From Ilyonectria destructans (lineage: Eukaryota > Ascomycota > Sordariomycetes > Hypocreales > Nectriaceae), in the NCBI GenBank assembly GCA_020740775.1, contig JAHEWK010000001.1, forward strand, positions 6,324,001 through 6,388,000: a stretch of 64,000 nucleotides of DNA, in the 5' to 3' direction. Under the pieces are notes generated by a model that saw only the letters and a program-made list of their open reading frames with translations, did not search any database and was not told the origin of the DNA. The translations under genes and the position numbers were made by a program. Shown piece after piece: positions 10,728 through 22,807 of the stretch; position 1 is the first letter of the stretch; every line of letters starts with the position of its first letter.

Positions 10728-12362
10728 GGCGGTTCTTTGCTTCTATAGCCCTTTGTTCGCTGCGAATGCGACGTCTGCTGTCGTCACCTCCAATGGCGTG
10801 GGGACGTTGCCGCGTGATGTGTGCAATAAGCGAACGGGCTGAGGCGGGGAACCGATCTGTTTAGTGAGGCTCAACAAGAGGCGTGCAGCTGAGCTAGCGC
10901 CAGTGCGTCGGCATTGTCTTGGCGCGCAGTTGGTTGATTCGAGGGTCCCGTCTAAGAATCGTCTTCACACGCGGGATATGCAGAACAGAGACGGTGAGCT
11001 CAAGAAGCGAGGGGTTCTCGTTGATACAAATGAGGAGCTGTTATCTCGGTGCCTGTAGCGGATCTGCGTTACGGCCTCATTGCGGCCATTTCTTGGATTC
11101 GCGATGGTACAAAATGCTGCTGCCTGAAGATCAGCAGCTCTTTGATTGGTCGGCACGATACTACACACCTGACAATCCGAGTGGATGGGACACGGCGATT
11201 TTCTTTTCCGCTCCGCTCCTGTCACAGGACTTATCACATGATATAGCAACGACAAAACCCCGTGCTCAATCCCGTGGTCCCTAATGCTGCTGCCTCCTCG
11301 ACATGAGTGAGGGTGGAGGATCCACAAACAACCCGCCCGATTCATCATCTTCTAACGCGGCTTAATTAATTTTCATTAATAACAGGGACTCCGACCCTAG
11401 CCTACGTGTTGATACTACGTAGTATGTAGTCGACGACGAGATCCAACCATGCAAAGAAGTCAAAGCGACGATCATGAACCTGGTCAGGCACACGTTTCTC
11501 AACCACCCCTTCGGTCTCGGTTTATCCCTCTCTGTTGAATCGAGCTACGACGGTTGTGGTTTCAAGTACTCAATGTCAGGCGAGTGCCGGCGAAGTCCCC
11601 TGTCAGGACCCCGAAGCGGCCCGTTATCGCTACCACTTCTTAGCGGAACAAGGCTCCCGTCCCCCGACCGTGCCTAGTCGCAGCCGTCGATCTTGCTGGG
11701 GACCCCAGAAGTGACTCCATTTTCGACGTCGTTTCTTGGCCCTAAGGCACACACTGCTGACGGGGACAAGGTCCTTCTGCAGTCTACTGGATCCAACGTT
11801 CAATTGTCGACTCATTGATAATATCCTGCATGGATCCCGTATTGATCCTGCGTTGAATCTCATGAGATCCAATATTATGCTGTGGCCTTGACAGAAGTCG
11901 TGCACGTCCAGACTCTCTTGCCGATGGCTCTGTCTTGGCCAAGTATGATCATTTCATATTCGTTTTGTTGGGGCAGATGGTCACCAATCAGCCTTTGTCG
12001 TGCAAACTGTTGGATTAACTAAGAAGCCCATTATAGCTCTCGAAATGTTTCGACAACTTTAGAGTTTCTGTCGGTGGCACGGCATTTCTTCGCCGGTCGG
12101 CCGACGTCAGCGCCGATCATGCCAACAGGTACCCTCGACCGTGACAAACTCGAGCATCGCACATCTCTACCAGTCACTTCTACAGGGCAACGTTTACTGA
12201 GCGACTTCCAATAATTTTCCTTTGTCTATCCAATACGCCAAGGGTCACCACTTTGGAACAAAGCTACTTACATTTCCGTCGAAACTATTTACACCATTAA
12301 TCGTAACGCGCCATCGGAACACGCCAACAAGGCGTGTTCCGAAAGGATCCAGTGTCGCAATT
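10728..12362. other. Intergenic region between two minus-strand genes
   Basis: This holds the promoter side of the three-domain gene and the 3' side of the rhodopsin-like gene. Frames here are short and lack domain features. No RNA gene or repeat family was recognised. Confidence 0.5.
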
Positions 12363-13659
12363 TTAGTTTGTCTTTTGCGAGTACTCCACGCTGTATTGCA
12401 TTGTCTTTTGGATAGCCCCTTCTTGGCCGTTCTGCCATTGCGGTCCAGTACTCGGCCCGCTTTGGATGGTTGCACCTAGGATGCTCTCCTCGCTGCCGGT
12501 GGATCCAGGCTTCTTGATAGAGTTCATTGGTATTCCGCCATTGCCATCGATCTGAATCCATTCATTCTTGTCTCGCGCCTGGCTGTGCGCTGTCATGAAG
12601 GACTTGGTACCGTAGCCTTGTGAACCGTACTTTTGGTTGTTGCTGCTGCTCTTGGGCATGAGCTTGGGGAACAGTTTGACAATCACAGGTCGGATCATTG
12701 GGAGACAGGCGCAGACAATCGCCACGTTCATCTCGATGACAGTCCACATGGTTGAAGAAATGTCATATGTCACGTCGTTCGATGTCGCCGCGATGTCGAT
12801 AGTCGTGACTCGAAGACAGGAAGTGACGACAACGAACCCTCCAAGAGCAAACACAATTACCAGGGCCGCTTTCTGGGCTCGTTGAATCTGCAGCTGATAC
12901 ACGAGCGCCATGGGCATGAAGAGAATTATGAGATCCGTCGCGATGGAGAACCCGGCATTGGCGTACCAGAACGTGCCGCTGTCGATGCATGTTCCGTCGA
13001 TTGACTTGTCGAATACTCGGGGGACCGGGCTGCATTGGAAGATGGTGACGGTAACGGAAGCAAGGCAATACACGGTAACGGACACGACCAAAAACCAGCA
13101 GAGCCACTTGAACCACCGGATCTTGCCAAAGATTCGCAGGTAGAGCAAAAGGATCGAACCCTTTGTGAAGTTGATGGACGCTTTGTACGTGACTTGACAC
13201 ACGTAAAAGTACTGCAATGATATATCAGGTCAGAAGCTGAAACTACCAAGCAAGTGTCAAACGAAGAATTACTAACCTTGAGAGCCTCAACTTTGTCCGC
13301 GGGTTTGAGTGTACCGACGTGGTGGCCAAATCCAAAATGGCAAGCTAGGAGAATGAGTCAAAGGTCGAAAACATCAGGCTCACCCAACTTACAAGCGATT
13401 TCCACTCCACTCGACAATAACGCGAAGAGCTACCAAGTGAAGAGGTTAGATTCTGGGACTCTTTGAAAGGGTGGAGGAGACCATGGCTTACCAGAGATGC
13501 GAAGATGGCATAATCATCGGCACCAAGATGTCCACCTTTCCTAAGCCGTGACCATACTCTAGTCACAACCAACACAGGGCATAGTACTCCGAAGATGGCA
13601 ATAGGGATATATAGCATGTGCGCATTGCTTGCTTCCGAGTCCAAGCTATCTGTCGCCAT
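12363..13659 (-). CDS. Fungal rhodopsin-fold seven-helix membrane protein
   Basis: Exons 13659-13492, 13429-13393, 13344-13277 and 13211-12363 give 373 aa. It belongs to the large fungal rhodopsin-domain (SAT4/Pth11-related) integral membrane family. Visible features are a first helix MLYIPIAIFGVLCPVLVV, the loop GGHLGADDYAIF, a third helix with NFTKGSILLLYLRIFG, the extracellular FQCSPV plus GTCIDSGTFWYANAGF pair that probably forms a disulfide, and later helices with DLIILFMPM and IVCACLPMIRPV. The last 90 residues are a hydrophilic cytosolic tail rich in Ser, Gly and Gln. Members include putative GPCR-like sensors and proteins of unknown role. The ligand cannot be read from the sequence. 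The CFEM domain of some Pth11 proteins is absent. Confidence 0.85.
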
Positions 13660-14355
13660 GTTGGATGATGGTTGTTGGGATTGCGTATGGGGCTGTCAGA
13701 ATTCGTCCGGGGTTCGGGGTCAAGTTGAGGATCGTCGGGAGCTCCAAGTTATATGGGAGCACTCTTTCCTGAAAGGAGAAGCAGCGACAGCCTCCTGTAC
13801 CTCAGAGCTAACCAGCTATGCGTCGAAGGCAGGGGATCGGGGGCAGTCGACCAGCGTGAACCGGCTCACAAAGACGACATTCGGGGTGATATACAACCCA
13901 GAGACGGTCTCACCACCGCGAAGCCTGGGTGGAAAATTAGGGCAGGTCGTACTGTGGCCCTCTACCTTCGACGAACCCGTAGGGAGCGGCGTGTGCGTGT
14001 ACTTTTCTTCTCGACGACACTCCCACGACGTTTGCTTCGCTGAGGACTTTGATGGAGGGGGGTGTTTCCAGGCAGGCCCATCCTTGTCGTCATTCGGAAA
14101 TCAACCGCAGTGGTTCGAGCATGCGAGTGGAAGGTTAGCATAATGAGCAGGCGAATCGATCAGGGGGACGAGACGGAATCCGCTCATTCAGGGGTCGCGA
14201 GGCAAGCTTTACTCCTCTGCGGAGACGGAGAGAGTGGCCTCGATAGACCGGCCCACGCCCGGTGAAGGAGCGTCGCCTTGGAGGCGTTGGAATTCGGTGT
14301 TCCTGCAGCCACTCAGGTGGCTGGGACTGCTTCGGAGGTGTCACTCTGCGACGGC

Positions 14356-14691
14356 TTAGCAGAAACCCGGATATTGGAATATGGGGCCTTTGCTTTTGTC
14401 ACTGACACCCATGGTGTTCAGTGATTGAAGATTCGCGTATTCACCCGCGTCTCGACCGACGATCACTCCTGTAGTGGACGGTGGACCTGCAGCAGCGGAA
14501 TCTGTAGCCCAGTTGCCTCCATGCCCCATGTCGATATTTTCAGAGGCGAAGTACGAATAGCTCTTCCCGAGACCGACTGAACCCATTCGGCCGGGAAGTG
14601 GTGGCTTGAAGCTCGCCTCGCGAGGTTCGGTGGGCGGTACAGCGGGCGTTGCCAAGGGAGGCAGGCTGAGCTGGTCAGGGTACTTCTTCCG
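14356..14691 (-). pseudogene. Orphan coding-like terminal exon
   Basis: A 111-codon minus-strand frame follows a good acceptor (GAATCTGTCAG|CGGAAG) and ends at a TAA. It encodes a Gly/Ser/Pro-rich tail with GHGGNWATDS and TGVIVGRDAGEYANLQSL, resembling the cytosolic tail of a membrane or regulatory protein. No upstream exon could be joined in phase. The obvious donor near 14768 has a stop four codons before it. It may be the remnant of a decayed gene, the last exon of a gene I failed to resolve, or chance. Confidence 0.22.
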
Positions 14692-16056
14692 CTGACAGAT
14701 TCAGATCCCGCGCCGCGGCGGACTTGGACGGGGCGTTTAGAATCAGGGTGGGCGTTGTGGAAACGTACCAGATCTGAACCCTACAAGTCCACCCCATCTT
14801 CTGCCACGAGCTTGCCCTGAAGACCTGTCAACTACGACGATTACACATATAGTGTTGGTTATTGCGATCGATCCCGAGTCCATGGCTCGCAGTACCAGGC
14901 TGACGGGCTCTCAACCCAACAGTCCGTGCCTCGATCCGGCGTTTGTGCTGCTCTTCCCATCGGATCTGCGGTCTGTTTGCAGATGATTACCGCGAAGGGC
15001 AACGGACGGCCATCACGCCAGGTCTTCCGCCCTTCTAGCAGCATACCGCACAGACGAAACGCCGGGGGAGCTGGCAGCAAATCCTACGGCCATGGGATAC
15101 GCGTAACTCACGAGGAGGGATCCCAGCTCCCGTGCGACGTCCCGTTGCATCTGTGGAGCCGGCATGGAGCCGGGCGAAGATGTGGTTGTTGGTCGTGGCC
15201 TTGCTACGCCCGTCTCACCACCTCAATCTCGCGTCTCTGTTGGTTGTTAGGTAAAATGGGCAATCAACCCTTGCTGGCATTGTGGCAGCGTCCCGATGAC
15301 ATGGAAGCTAATTGTCCTGTGTGATAACTCATGCATAGGCGAAGTCCCGTGGGAAAATTCAGCAACAAAGGGATGCCGAGAAAGCAACCTCGGATCCGAA
15401 GCAGTTCCATCCATTAGTCCGTAAAACGCCCAGCTCGATCGACAACGCTTGGTCGTATCTTGTCGCAAGGCGGCGGGTGGGGGGGAGAGATCAACGCGGC
15501 TTCTCCAGTTAACGCCCTGGGGAAGCAGCCGTCCCATCGCTACATAGTACGTACCGTACAAAGACGCCAGCCCGTTCTAGACTAAAGCTAGAGGCCGTTT
15601 ACGAAATTCCCAGTTTGCGAGAAATGGACCGTGGCCACTCCCCCCGGCTCTCCAAATGCCAGCCGGGGTGTCCAGGGTCCAAGGCGCATTTGCATTGGAT
15701 TTAATGATGGAATGCGACTCTGTGTTGGGAGAATGCCGCCGCTGCCAGACCCGCTATTGACACCGGGATCTAGGGCTCTAGCGCCTGACGTCTTGGCTTT
15801 CCAGTGGCTGCACAGGGGACGGGAAGGCTGAAGCGGCCGCTAGCGACGGCACTGGCCACATTGGCATCCGGTACATGGGCGGCTGGTCACTTGGTTCAGC
15901 GGAACTGGGGCTCTGTCAGGCCACTATGGACATGTCGAACTTCTGCCGACTGTGGATGTTTGGCTTTTCCCTCTTCTCTCCAATGCAACCCTGGGCGGCA
16001 GTTGTGGACGCGTGTGGCACATTATGCTCTGCTACCCTGTGGTGTATTCTTCAACG

Positions 16057-16090
16057 GTGTTGCACGCTGCAGTGTTGCACGCTGCAGTGT
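16057..16090. repeat. 15-bp tandem duplication
   Basis: The unit GTGTTGCACGCTGCA occurs twice head to tail, followed by a partial third copy (GTGT). It lies in noncoding sequence. Confidence 0.7.
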
Positions 16091-17412
16091 AATGTCGGAG
16101 AGAGCCGACTTTCGGAACTGGACGTCGGCGAGACAAGGCTGCAGATCCCTCAAACTACTGAGGTGATGAGGCCCGCGACGTCGTAACTAATGCAAGGGCA
16201 ACCGAAGGATCACCCTCACTACGGCTGATTGCGAAGGAAAAGGGTTAGAGGACAGCCACTTGCAAGACGCATCTCGCCTCGTCTATGCAATCGCAACTAC
16301 CCTAAGTATAGACCGTCGCGTACGAAGTTGACGGATCGGCGATTTCGCATCGTTCGACCGTGTGCCCCGTGTCGAGACTATCGACAACCTCCAGAAGGCG
16401 ACCTATCGGACACAGCAGCAACCCCCGTACGCCTGCAACGGGATCCTCGTCAGCACGGGGGTAACCCGGGGCTTTCAGCTCCGTACTGCGCGGGTCTTCT
16501 CGTGGGTCTTCTCGCGGGTTTCCTCCCGCAGTTCTCCTCTCGCAGGGCGACTCTGTCAACTAGTGGCAGACAACCACTCACACGCGGCACCGGGGGATCC
16601 CTGATCGGCCGACAACCATCTCGACACAGGCTGCTCGCTTCCTCTCGTTGGTTGATCGGGAGCCCCCCATCATCCAGTCTCGCCTAGCACTCGTCCGGCC
16701 TCCCTGCCACAGAAGATCATCTCCCCACAACACCACCCCACTCAGAGGCGCACCTGTGATAGACTCAGTCCTACGGCCGCCTCCCTTGGACCATGGCAAG
16801 ATGACAAGATTTCGACCTCAACTTCGACCACTTCCCGATGCGACATGGACGGCATGTCTAACCCTTTCCCACGACGGGCCTCGTCTCCATCGAGGCACAT
16901 GGCGCACGAGGAATCAATCGACTGGGGCGTAGGCAAACCGCTCCGGGCCATCGGTTCAGGTACGACTGCTCGCGGGATCCCACTCCCCTTGCCAACAACG
17001 TGCCATCAGTTCCAGAAGCAGGAGGGGAAACCGGTAGATGGTTTTTCTTAGTGCCCTGCCGACCTTGGCGCGGAAACCCGTCGCGTTGCGCCCCTGGAAA
17101 GTGTTGCAGGAAAACTGGGAACTCGTTGGAGGTGTCAATATATTTGGCTCGGCCGTCCGGCTGCCATCTTGTTGCTTTCCTCAGCGAGTCCTTTCTTAAC
17201 TAATACCAGCATCCCGTTTTGTTTTCCTGCAGTGTGCTACCCACTTGATTCTGCAGATCAGCTACCTGTACTCGGGTGGACGTTGATCTTCGTTCCATCC
17301 CGGCCTCCCCTCCCTTTACCCGCCGTTGCCCTCTCCCCCTCATTGTCTCTCGCTCTGCATACCACCTCTCAGTAATCGAGTCATTTTCCCTCGACCTCTC
17401 TCTGACTTCGCC

Positions 17413-18944
17413 ATGTCGATCAGTGAGGGTAAGTCGCCCACGGTGTCGGACGAGCAGCATGTCCCCAGCACGCCCAAGTCCGTCGACCAGCTTGCGCCCA
17501 TCGACCCCAAGGTCGAGCGCAGGCTGCTCATGAAGCTGGATCTATGCATCTATCCGCCACTGTTCGTCATCTACATGATGTCTTTCCTTGATCGCATCAA
17601 CATCAGCAATGCTCGAATTCAGGGCATGACCGAGGAGATTGACTTCTCGGGCAACCGCTTCAACATTGCGCTCTTTGTAAGTTGATCGCATCCCCATTGC
17701 GACCGGAGAAGTTTGTCTAACGAGAGCAGATTTACTTTGTTCCTTACATCCTCCTCGAGGTCCCTTCCAACATGCTTATTCGAAGGGTCCGCCCGTCCCT
17801 GTACCTCTCTAGCCTCATGTTCATCTGGGGCATCATCAACATGTGCATGGGCTTCGTTCACTCCTACGGTGCCCTCGTCGCCTTGCGATTCCTTCTTGGA
17901 GCCTTTGAGGCCGGCGTACTCCCCGGAATCATCTACGTTACTTCCATGTACTACAAGCGCCACGAGTTCCAGAAGCGCATGTCTTTCTTCTTCTGCAGCA
18001 CACTGATTGGAGGCGCCTTTGGTGGTCTCCTTGCCTACGCCATTGCGCGGTTGGGTGGCGACAAGGGCATGAGCGCCTGGCGATGGATCTTCATCATTGA
18101 GGGTGCCATCACGGCTTTCCTGTCCATCTTCGCCGTCTTCCTCATTGCCGACTGGCCCGAGCAGGCTCGTTTCCTCACCGCAGAGGAGAAGGAGCTCGTC
18201 CAGCGCCGCATTGCTGAGGACACTGGTGATGATTGCCGCATGGACACCCTCAACAAGTTTGCCTACACTCGCATCCTCCGCGACTGGAAGATCTGGCTCG
18301 GCGCGTTCATCTACATGGGTATCGGCACAACTGGTTACGCCGGCGTTTTCTTTATGCCTACCATCCTGCTTGAGTTCGGCTGGAAGGCTCAGGAGGCCCA
18401 GGTTCGAACCATCCCCGTCTACGTGCTTTCCGCTGGCTGCATGCTCCTCTCAGCTTGGGCTTCTGATCGAACCAAGCACCGATATGGCTTCATTCTCAGC
18501 GGTGCGTGCATTGCTACCGTCGGATACTCCATGCTGCTCAACCAGGGGGACAAGTCTCGCGATTACAAGTTCGCCGCTGTCTTCCTAATCAACGCGGGAG
18601 GTTACATCGCGACGCCCATTGCCCTCGCCTGGCTGCAGAACAACCTCTCCGGACACTGGAAGCGAGCCTTCGGCTCGGCCATCCAGGTCACTTTGGGCAA
18701 CGTTGCCGGCATTATTGGCGCCAACATCTTCCTCGTCACCGAAAGCCCTACCTACAAAACTGGTTACGGCACCGCCCTAGGTATGATGTGGATGGGCACC
18801 CTCGCGGCCACCACCATGTTCGTCCTCATGTGGCGAGAGAACAAGAAGCGTGCGGCTGGAGAGCGGGATAACAGGTTGAACCTGGTCGACGGGGACCGCA
18901 AGAACATGGGTGACTGGCACCCCAGCTTCAGATTCACTCTGTAA
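17413..18944 (+). CDS. MFS transporter, anion:cation symporter (Dal5/Tna1-like)
   Basis: Exons 17413-17676 and 17730-18944 give 492 aa. It is a twelve-helix plasma-membrane carrier of the anion:cation symporter branch of the major facilitator superfamily, which takes up organic anions such as allantoate, nicotinate, pantothenate or biotin precursors by proton symport. The N-terminal tail has a Ser/Thr-Pro-rich stretch, then KLDLCIYPPLFVIYMMSFLDRINISNARI (TM1 with the DR-x-N motif). ALRFLLGAFEAGVLPG matches the family R-x-x-LG-x-x-EAG-x-x-P signature, and YYKRHEFQKRMSFF follows. WRWIFIIEG and ADWPEQARFLTAEE are also typical. The C-terminal tail is short and charged. The substrate cannot be assigned. 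The 53-nt intron interrupts TM2. ATG at 17413 has a CGCC context and a short leader. Confidence 0.93.
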
Positions 18945-20466
18945 GCGGTGTACATTGTAGATACTTTCTAGCACGCACAGTACATAGCACTGAATGGCAA
19001 GATACAAGTCTTTGTCAATACTGCTCCAAGCCCCTTGTATATGTTTGATGTTTTACATGACTTTGAGAACGCACGATGCATAATACGTAGCGTTTAATAA
19101 CAATAATCAAAGCAGCCTCCCGTGCCACGCCTTGTATACGTTTGACGGTGTACTTTGTGAATGACTTTAAGAATGTACAGTGCATACATGCCATGTCGTA
19201 TTGATTCGCAAGACGCCCCATCTATGTCAATGCTTGGTCTCCCTCCGTACCCGGGGTATTTTATACAAGGATGCAAATCATCGTAGAGAACAAGCTCTCA
19301 GCCCCTGTCTCTCAGAAATCACGCCCGTCGTACTCCAGTCCATTACGCATTCCGAACCATGAGCTCCGACAACCCTGTCCAAACCTAGCCAGCGGCCACA
19401 TAGCCCCTGTTATCCTGTCTTAACGTTGCATCTTCCATCTATCCCTTGGCATCGGCCTTGCCCTTGCCCCGGTCCTGGTCCATGTCACGCGGAGGTCGCA
19501 TGCTGCTTCGCCGACATCCTGCCACATCCTCCGGGATGGCCTCCCCTGTGAGTATTCACACACGGCTGCCACGAGGCGTAAACTCCACCCGGCATTCCCT
19601 TTCCGTATCTTGCTCTCGCTTTCGGGTCGTTCTCATCAGCGGAATTCGTCCACATTTATCCCAGCGAGCTGGAACCAATGCTGCAAGACCCCGGCAACCA
19701 GCCATGCCGTGCCATTCCACGAGACCTAGTCAACCTCATGAGATAACCACGTTCATGCGAACCCATTCCCCTCTCTCGTGCATACGGTGACCTAGATGCT
19801 ACAATGCAGGCTCAAGGGTCAGTGTCGGGGAACGGGTACAACAACCACAAACCTTCGAGTGTGATGGCTATTTTCAACCCCGGCTTTGAGCAAAAGCCTT
19901 ACCACCAACCTGCTGGATGGCTTGGTATTGGCTTTCTTCAGGAGGCAGATTCAATATCCCGCTCAAGGTTACAGTCGCTTCGTCACCTGGCTCTAGACGG
20001 GCCCATGACGCCGTATCACCTCGTGGCGTTCACGACGACATGCGTAATCAACTCATTACATAGCACGCAATCCATGTCGCTCCGTTTGAATAAAGCTGAG
20101 TTGTCACATTGCTAATGATAACATCGCCATCACTCAGGGTGGATGGGCCAGAGAAATTATTCAAACGGAGGTATTCGTAAAGATTGGGTGTGACATGCAA
20201 CTCCTTTTATCAGTCGAGCAAAGGGTCCACGTCGAGCTCCTCACTTTGGCACTTCACGTTGACTCCTCACTCGGCTCCTCGCCTAGGAGAAGCTACAATA
20301 AAAGAATAAAAGATCAAAGAGTTTGGAATGGGTATATTAAAATTCACTTTTCATCTCTCATCTATCTTCGACAATGGACCGAGGTCTCTCATGAAATCTT
20401 TGCCAGAATGTCCTAATGTCCCAATGTACTCGTCTACGCCTTCTAGGCCTCTTCATAACTCCATCT
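18945..20466. other. Intergenic region after the MFS gene
   Basis: This is a convergent gap between the MFS gene and arginyl-tRNA synthetase. It contains an imperfect duplication at 19033-19185 and otherwise only short frames with no domain character. It presumably includes both 3' UTRs. Confidence 0.5.
19033..19185. repeat. Diverged tandem duplication downstream of the MFS gene
   Basis: Copy 1 (19033-19082) and copy 2 (19130-19185) share CCTTGTATAYGTTTGA, then ATGACTTTRAGAAYG and TGCATA in the same order. Several differences are C/T or G/A transitions. Sequence before each copy (CAATACTGCTCCAAG versus CAATAATCAAAGCAG) is also faintly similar. Confidence 0.5.
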
Positions 20467-22807
20467 TTACATTCTGCTTTCTGTTAGCGGTGTCTACTAT
20501 CAATAGGACACAAATAACCTACCGGTTCACGGGCGACAGGCCCAGCAATTTCATTGCATTGCTCAACACGGTTCGGGCCGCATCATACAGAGCCATACGA
20601 GCCTTTTGGAGCTCCTTCTCACTGCCGACGATTCGGAGCTGGTCGTAGCTAGAGCTGACAGCGTGGGTCATCTTAAAGAGGTACGTCAAGATGGTAGTGG
20701 GCTCAAGGGTCTTGAGGGTGTTTTGAACAACATCGGGCCACTGGGCGAGGAGGCGGATCAAGTCAACAGCGTGCTTCTCGGTCAGAAGGCTAAGGTCAGC
20801 ACTCTCCAGCTCCTCATCACTAAGGCCAACCTTTCGGCGAATAGAGCAGAGACGAGCGTGAGCGTACTGGAGATAGGGGCCAGTGTCACCCTCGAAGGAG
20901 GTCATGGTCTCCATGTTGAACTTGTAGTTGTTGATACTATGCCCGTTAGTAAGTATTGCCCGTTCGAGTGTCTAGGGGAGTACATACCGCTTTCCTGACA
21001 TATCTTGAACCATGACACTGCTGATGCCGAGGATATCGGCAACGGCCTCAGGATTCTCAATCTGGGCGTACTTGGACTCGTTCTTCTTCATGACCTCGTG
21101 CATGGTATCGGCGACATCACGAAGGATGTCATCGAGGAACTTGACTGTGCCCTTTCGGGTGCTCATGCCCAACACAAGACCGAAGTTGATGTGCTGGCAC
21201 TTCTTGGCAATATCAGCGTGACCCATGAGCTCAACGGTCTTGAAGAGCTGCTTGAGATGCAGGTCTTGGGCAGAAGCCACGACGTAGATCATGTGATCGA
21301 AGTTGTATTCCGCGTTTCGGTTCAGGAGCTCGCTGATATCTCGAGTCAGGTACAGAGCAGTGCCGTCCCTCTTTCGGATAACGGCCTTCTCGAGGCTCTT
21401 TCCAGGCTTGCCAGCGACATGCTTTGAGAAGTCAATGAGAACAGCACCGTCAGAGTCCTCAGACACGCCCTTGTCGAGGAGAACCTTGGCAGAATTCTCC
21501 ATATCAGGCTCGGGGACCTGGCTCTCTCCAGAGTAGACGTCAAACTCAATGTTTAGTCGAGCGTAAGTTTGCTTGTATCGGACAATGCTGAGATCTCGGA
21601 ATCGTCGCCAAATAGCGACGGCCTTCTCGTCACCATCGGTCATTTGTCGGAAATACTTTCGGGCCTGCTCATCCAAGCAGTTGGCCATGAGTTCGGTAAC
21701 ATCCTCGCCAGCCTTCTTCTTCTCGTCAATGGTCTCCTTCTCTGCGCTCATGTCCTGGTTAATTCGGACGTAGAGGTTGAAGAGATGGTTGATGGGATCG
21801 GCGAGGAGGGCGTCCTCCTCACCCCACTTCTCCCAAGCAAGGGCCAACAAGCCGTACTGCTTGCCCCAGTCACCCAGATAATTGATTCGGGTAACATCCC
21901 AGCCAGCTCCCTCGTACAACTTGGAGAGGAAGCCACCGATGATTGTACTTCGCAGGTGACCAGCGTGGAAGGGCTTGGCAATGTTGGGGGAGGAGAACTC
22001 GACAATCATCTTCTTCTTGCCGGAGTTGGGATCGTTGGGGTCCTTGAGACCATTGTGGGGGTTTCTGCCAAAGTTTTCGCCCCGGCTTCGGATGGTAGGG
22101 AGGAGGAAGTTGGTGAGGGCAGCAGGCTTGAAGAAGAAGGAAATAAAGGGGCCGGCAGCGGTGGGCTTCTCGATCAAGGGCGATTCGGGAAACTGGTTCA
22201 AGGAGTCAGTTTGAAACCCATTGAGTCATTGATTCACCAGTTATGGTTGCGAGAAACTGTTGCTACTAACCTTGGCAATCCACTCGACAGCCAGGTCGTT
22301 GGGCTTCTTGCCCTTGACACGGAGAGCAGGGACGGCGAGAATAGCGTCGCCCTTGTCGAGGGACTGGGTCCACTGGACAGCCGGATAGATGAGAGCAGTG
22401 TCAATGCCGGTGACCTCGTGCATCAGGGAGGTGATGTGGGAACGGTAGACGTCCACGGGGTTGGTCTCGGGGAAGCAGTTGGGATATCGCTCGACCTTGT
22501 CGAGGCCAAGGCGCTCGAGCTGGGCGGCCAGCGCATTGGGGTCGACTGAAGCCATGGTCTTGGTGGAGTAGTATTGGTGGTGAGAGTGGGAGTGGTATCT
22601 CGGGCCGCAACGATGTCGGCTGTGGGCTTGTAGATGGAGCCGCTGCGTTTGTTGACGTTGGTACTGCTGCTGTGGTTGCCACGGGACAATCAAGGGCCTT
22701 TGGAGGATAGAAGAAGACCAGCGAATACGGGGAATCGACGCGGGCAAAGAGGAGGGAGAAGAAGGAAAAGTAGGGGAGCAAATGGGAATGAAGCGGCGCG
22801 AGAGCAT
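20467..22807 (-). CDS. RRS1: Arginyl-tRNA synthetase, probably cytosolic and mitochondrial
   Basis: Charges tRNA-Arg with arginine. Exons 22807-22271, 22192-20988, 20936-20523 and 20473-20467. From ATG 22555 the protein is 636 aa, from ATG 22807 it is 720 aa. Numbered from the shorter form, the class I HIGH-like motif is HAGH (171-174, in AKPFHAGHLRS), the KMSKS-equivalent loop is MSTRKG (438-443), and the C-terminal helical anticodon-binding domain starts near residue 500. The upstream ATG adds 84 residues beginning MLSRRFIPIC, rich in Arg, Ser and His with no acidic residue until MASVDP, as expected of a mitochondrial presequence. Its context (GCAG before ATG) is weak, while the second (AAGACCATGG) is strong, so leaky scanning could make both forms. 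The final 7-nt exon supplies the last Met and the TAA, giving the conserved ...RM C-terminus. Without that splice the protein ends at Arg. Confidence 0.95.

Larger units (their letters stand above)
13660..17412. other. 3.7 kb divergent intergenic region
   Basis: This separates the divergent rhodopsin-like and MFS genes. Apart from the coding-like segment at 14356-14691 and a small tandem repeat at 16057-16090, I see only short overlapping frames. The last about 150 nt before the MFS start are pyrimidine-rich, as in many fungal leaders. Confidence 0.5.

Noticed and set aside
21569..22549. Plus-strand 326-codon frame over arginyl-tRNA synthetase
   Set aside because: Antisense shadow of a clearly conserved gene, and it spans the real gene's intron without any splice logic.
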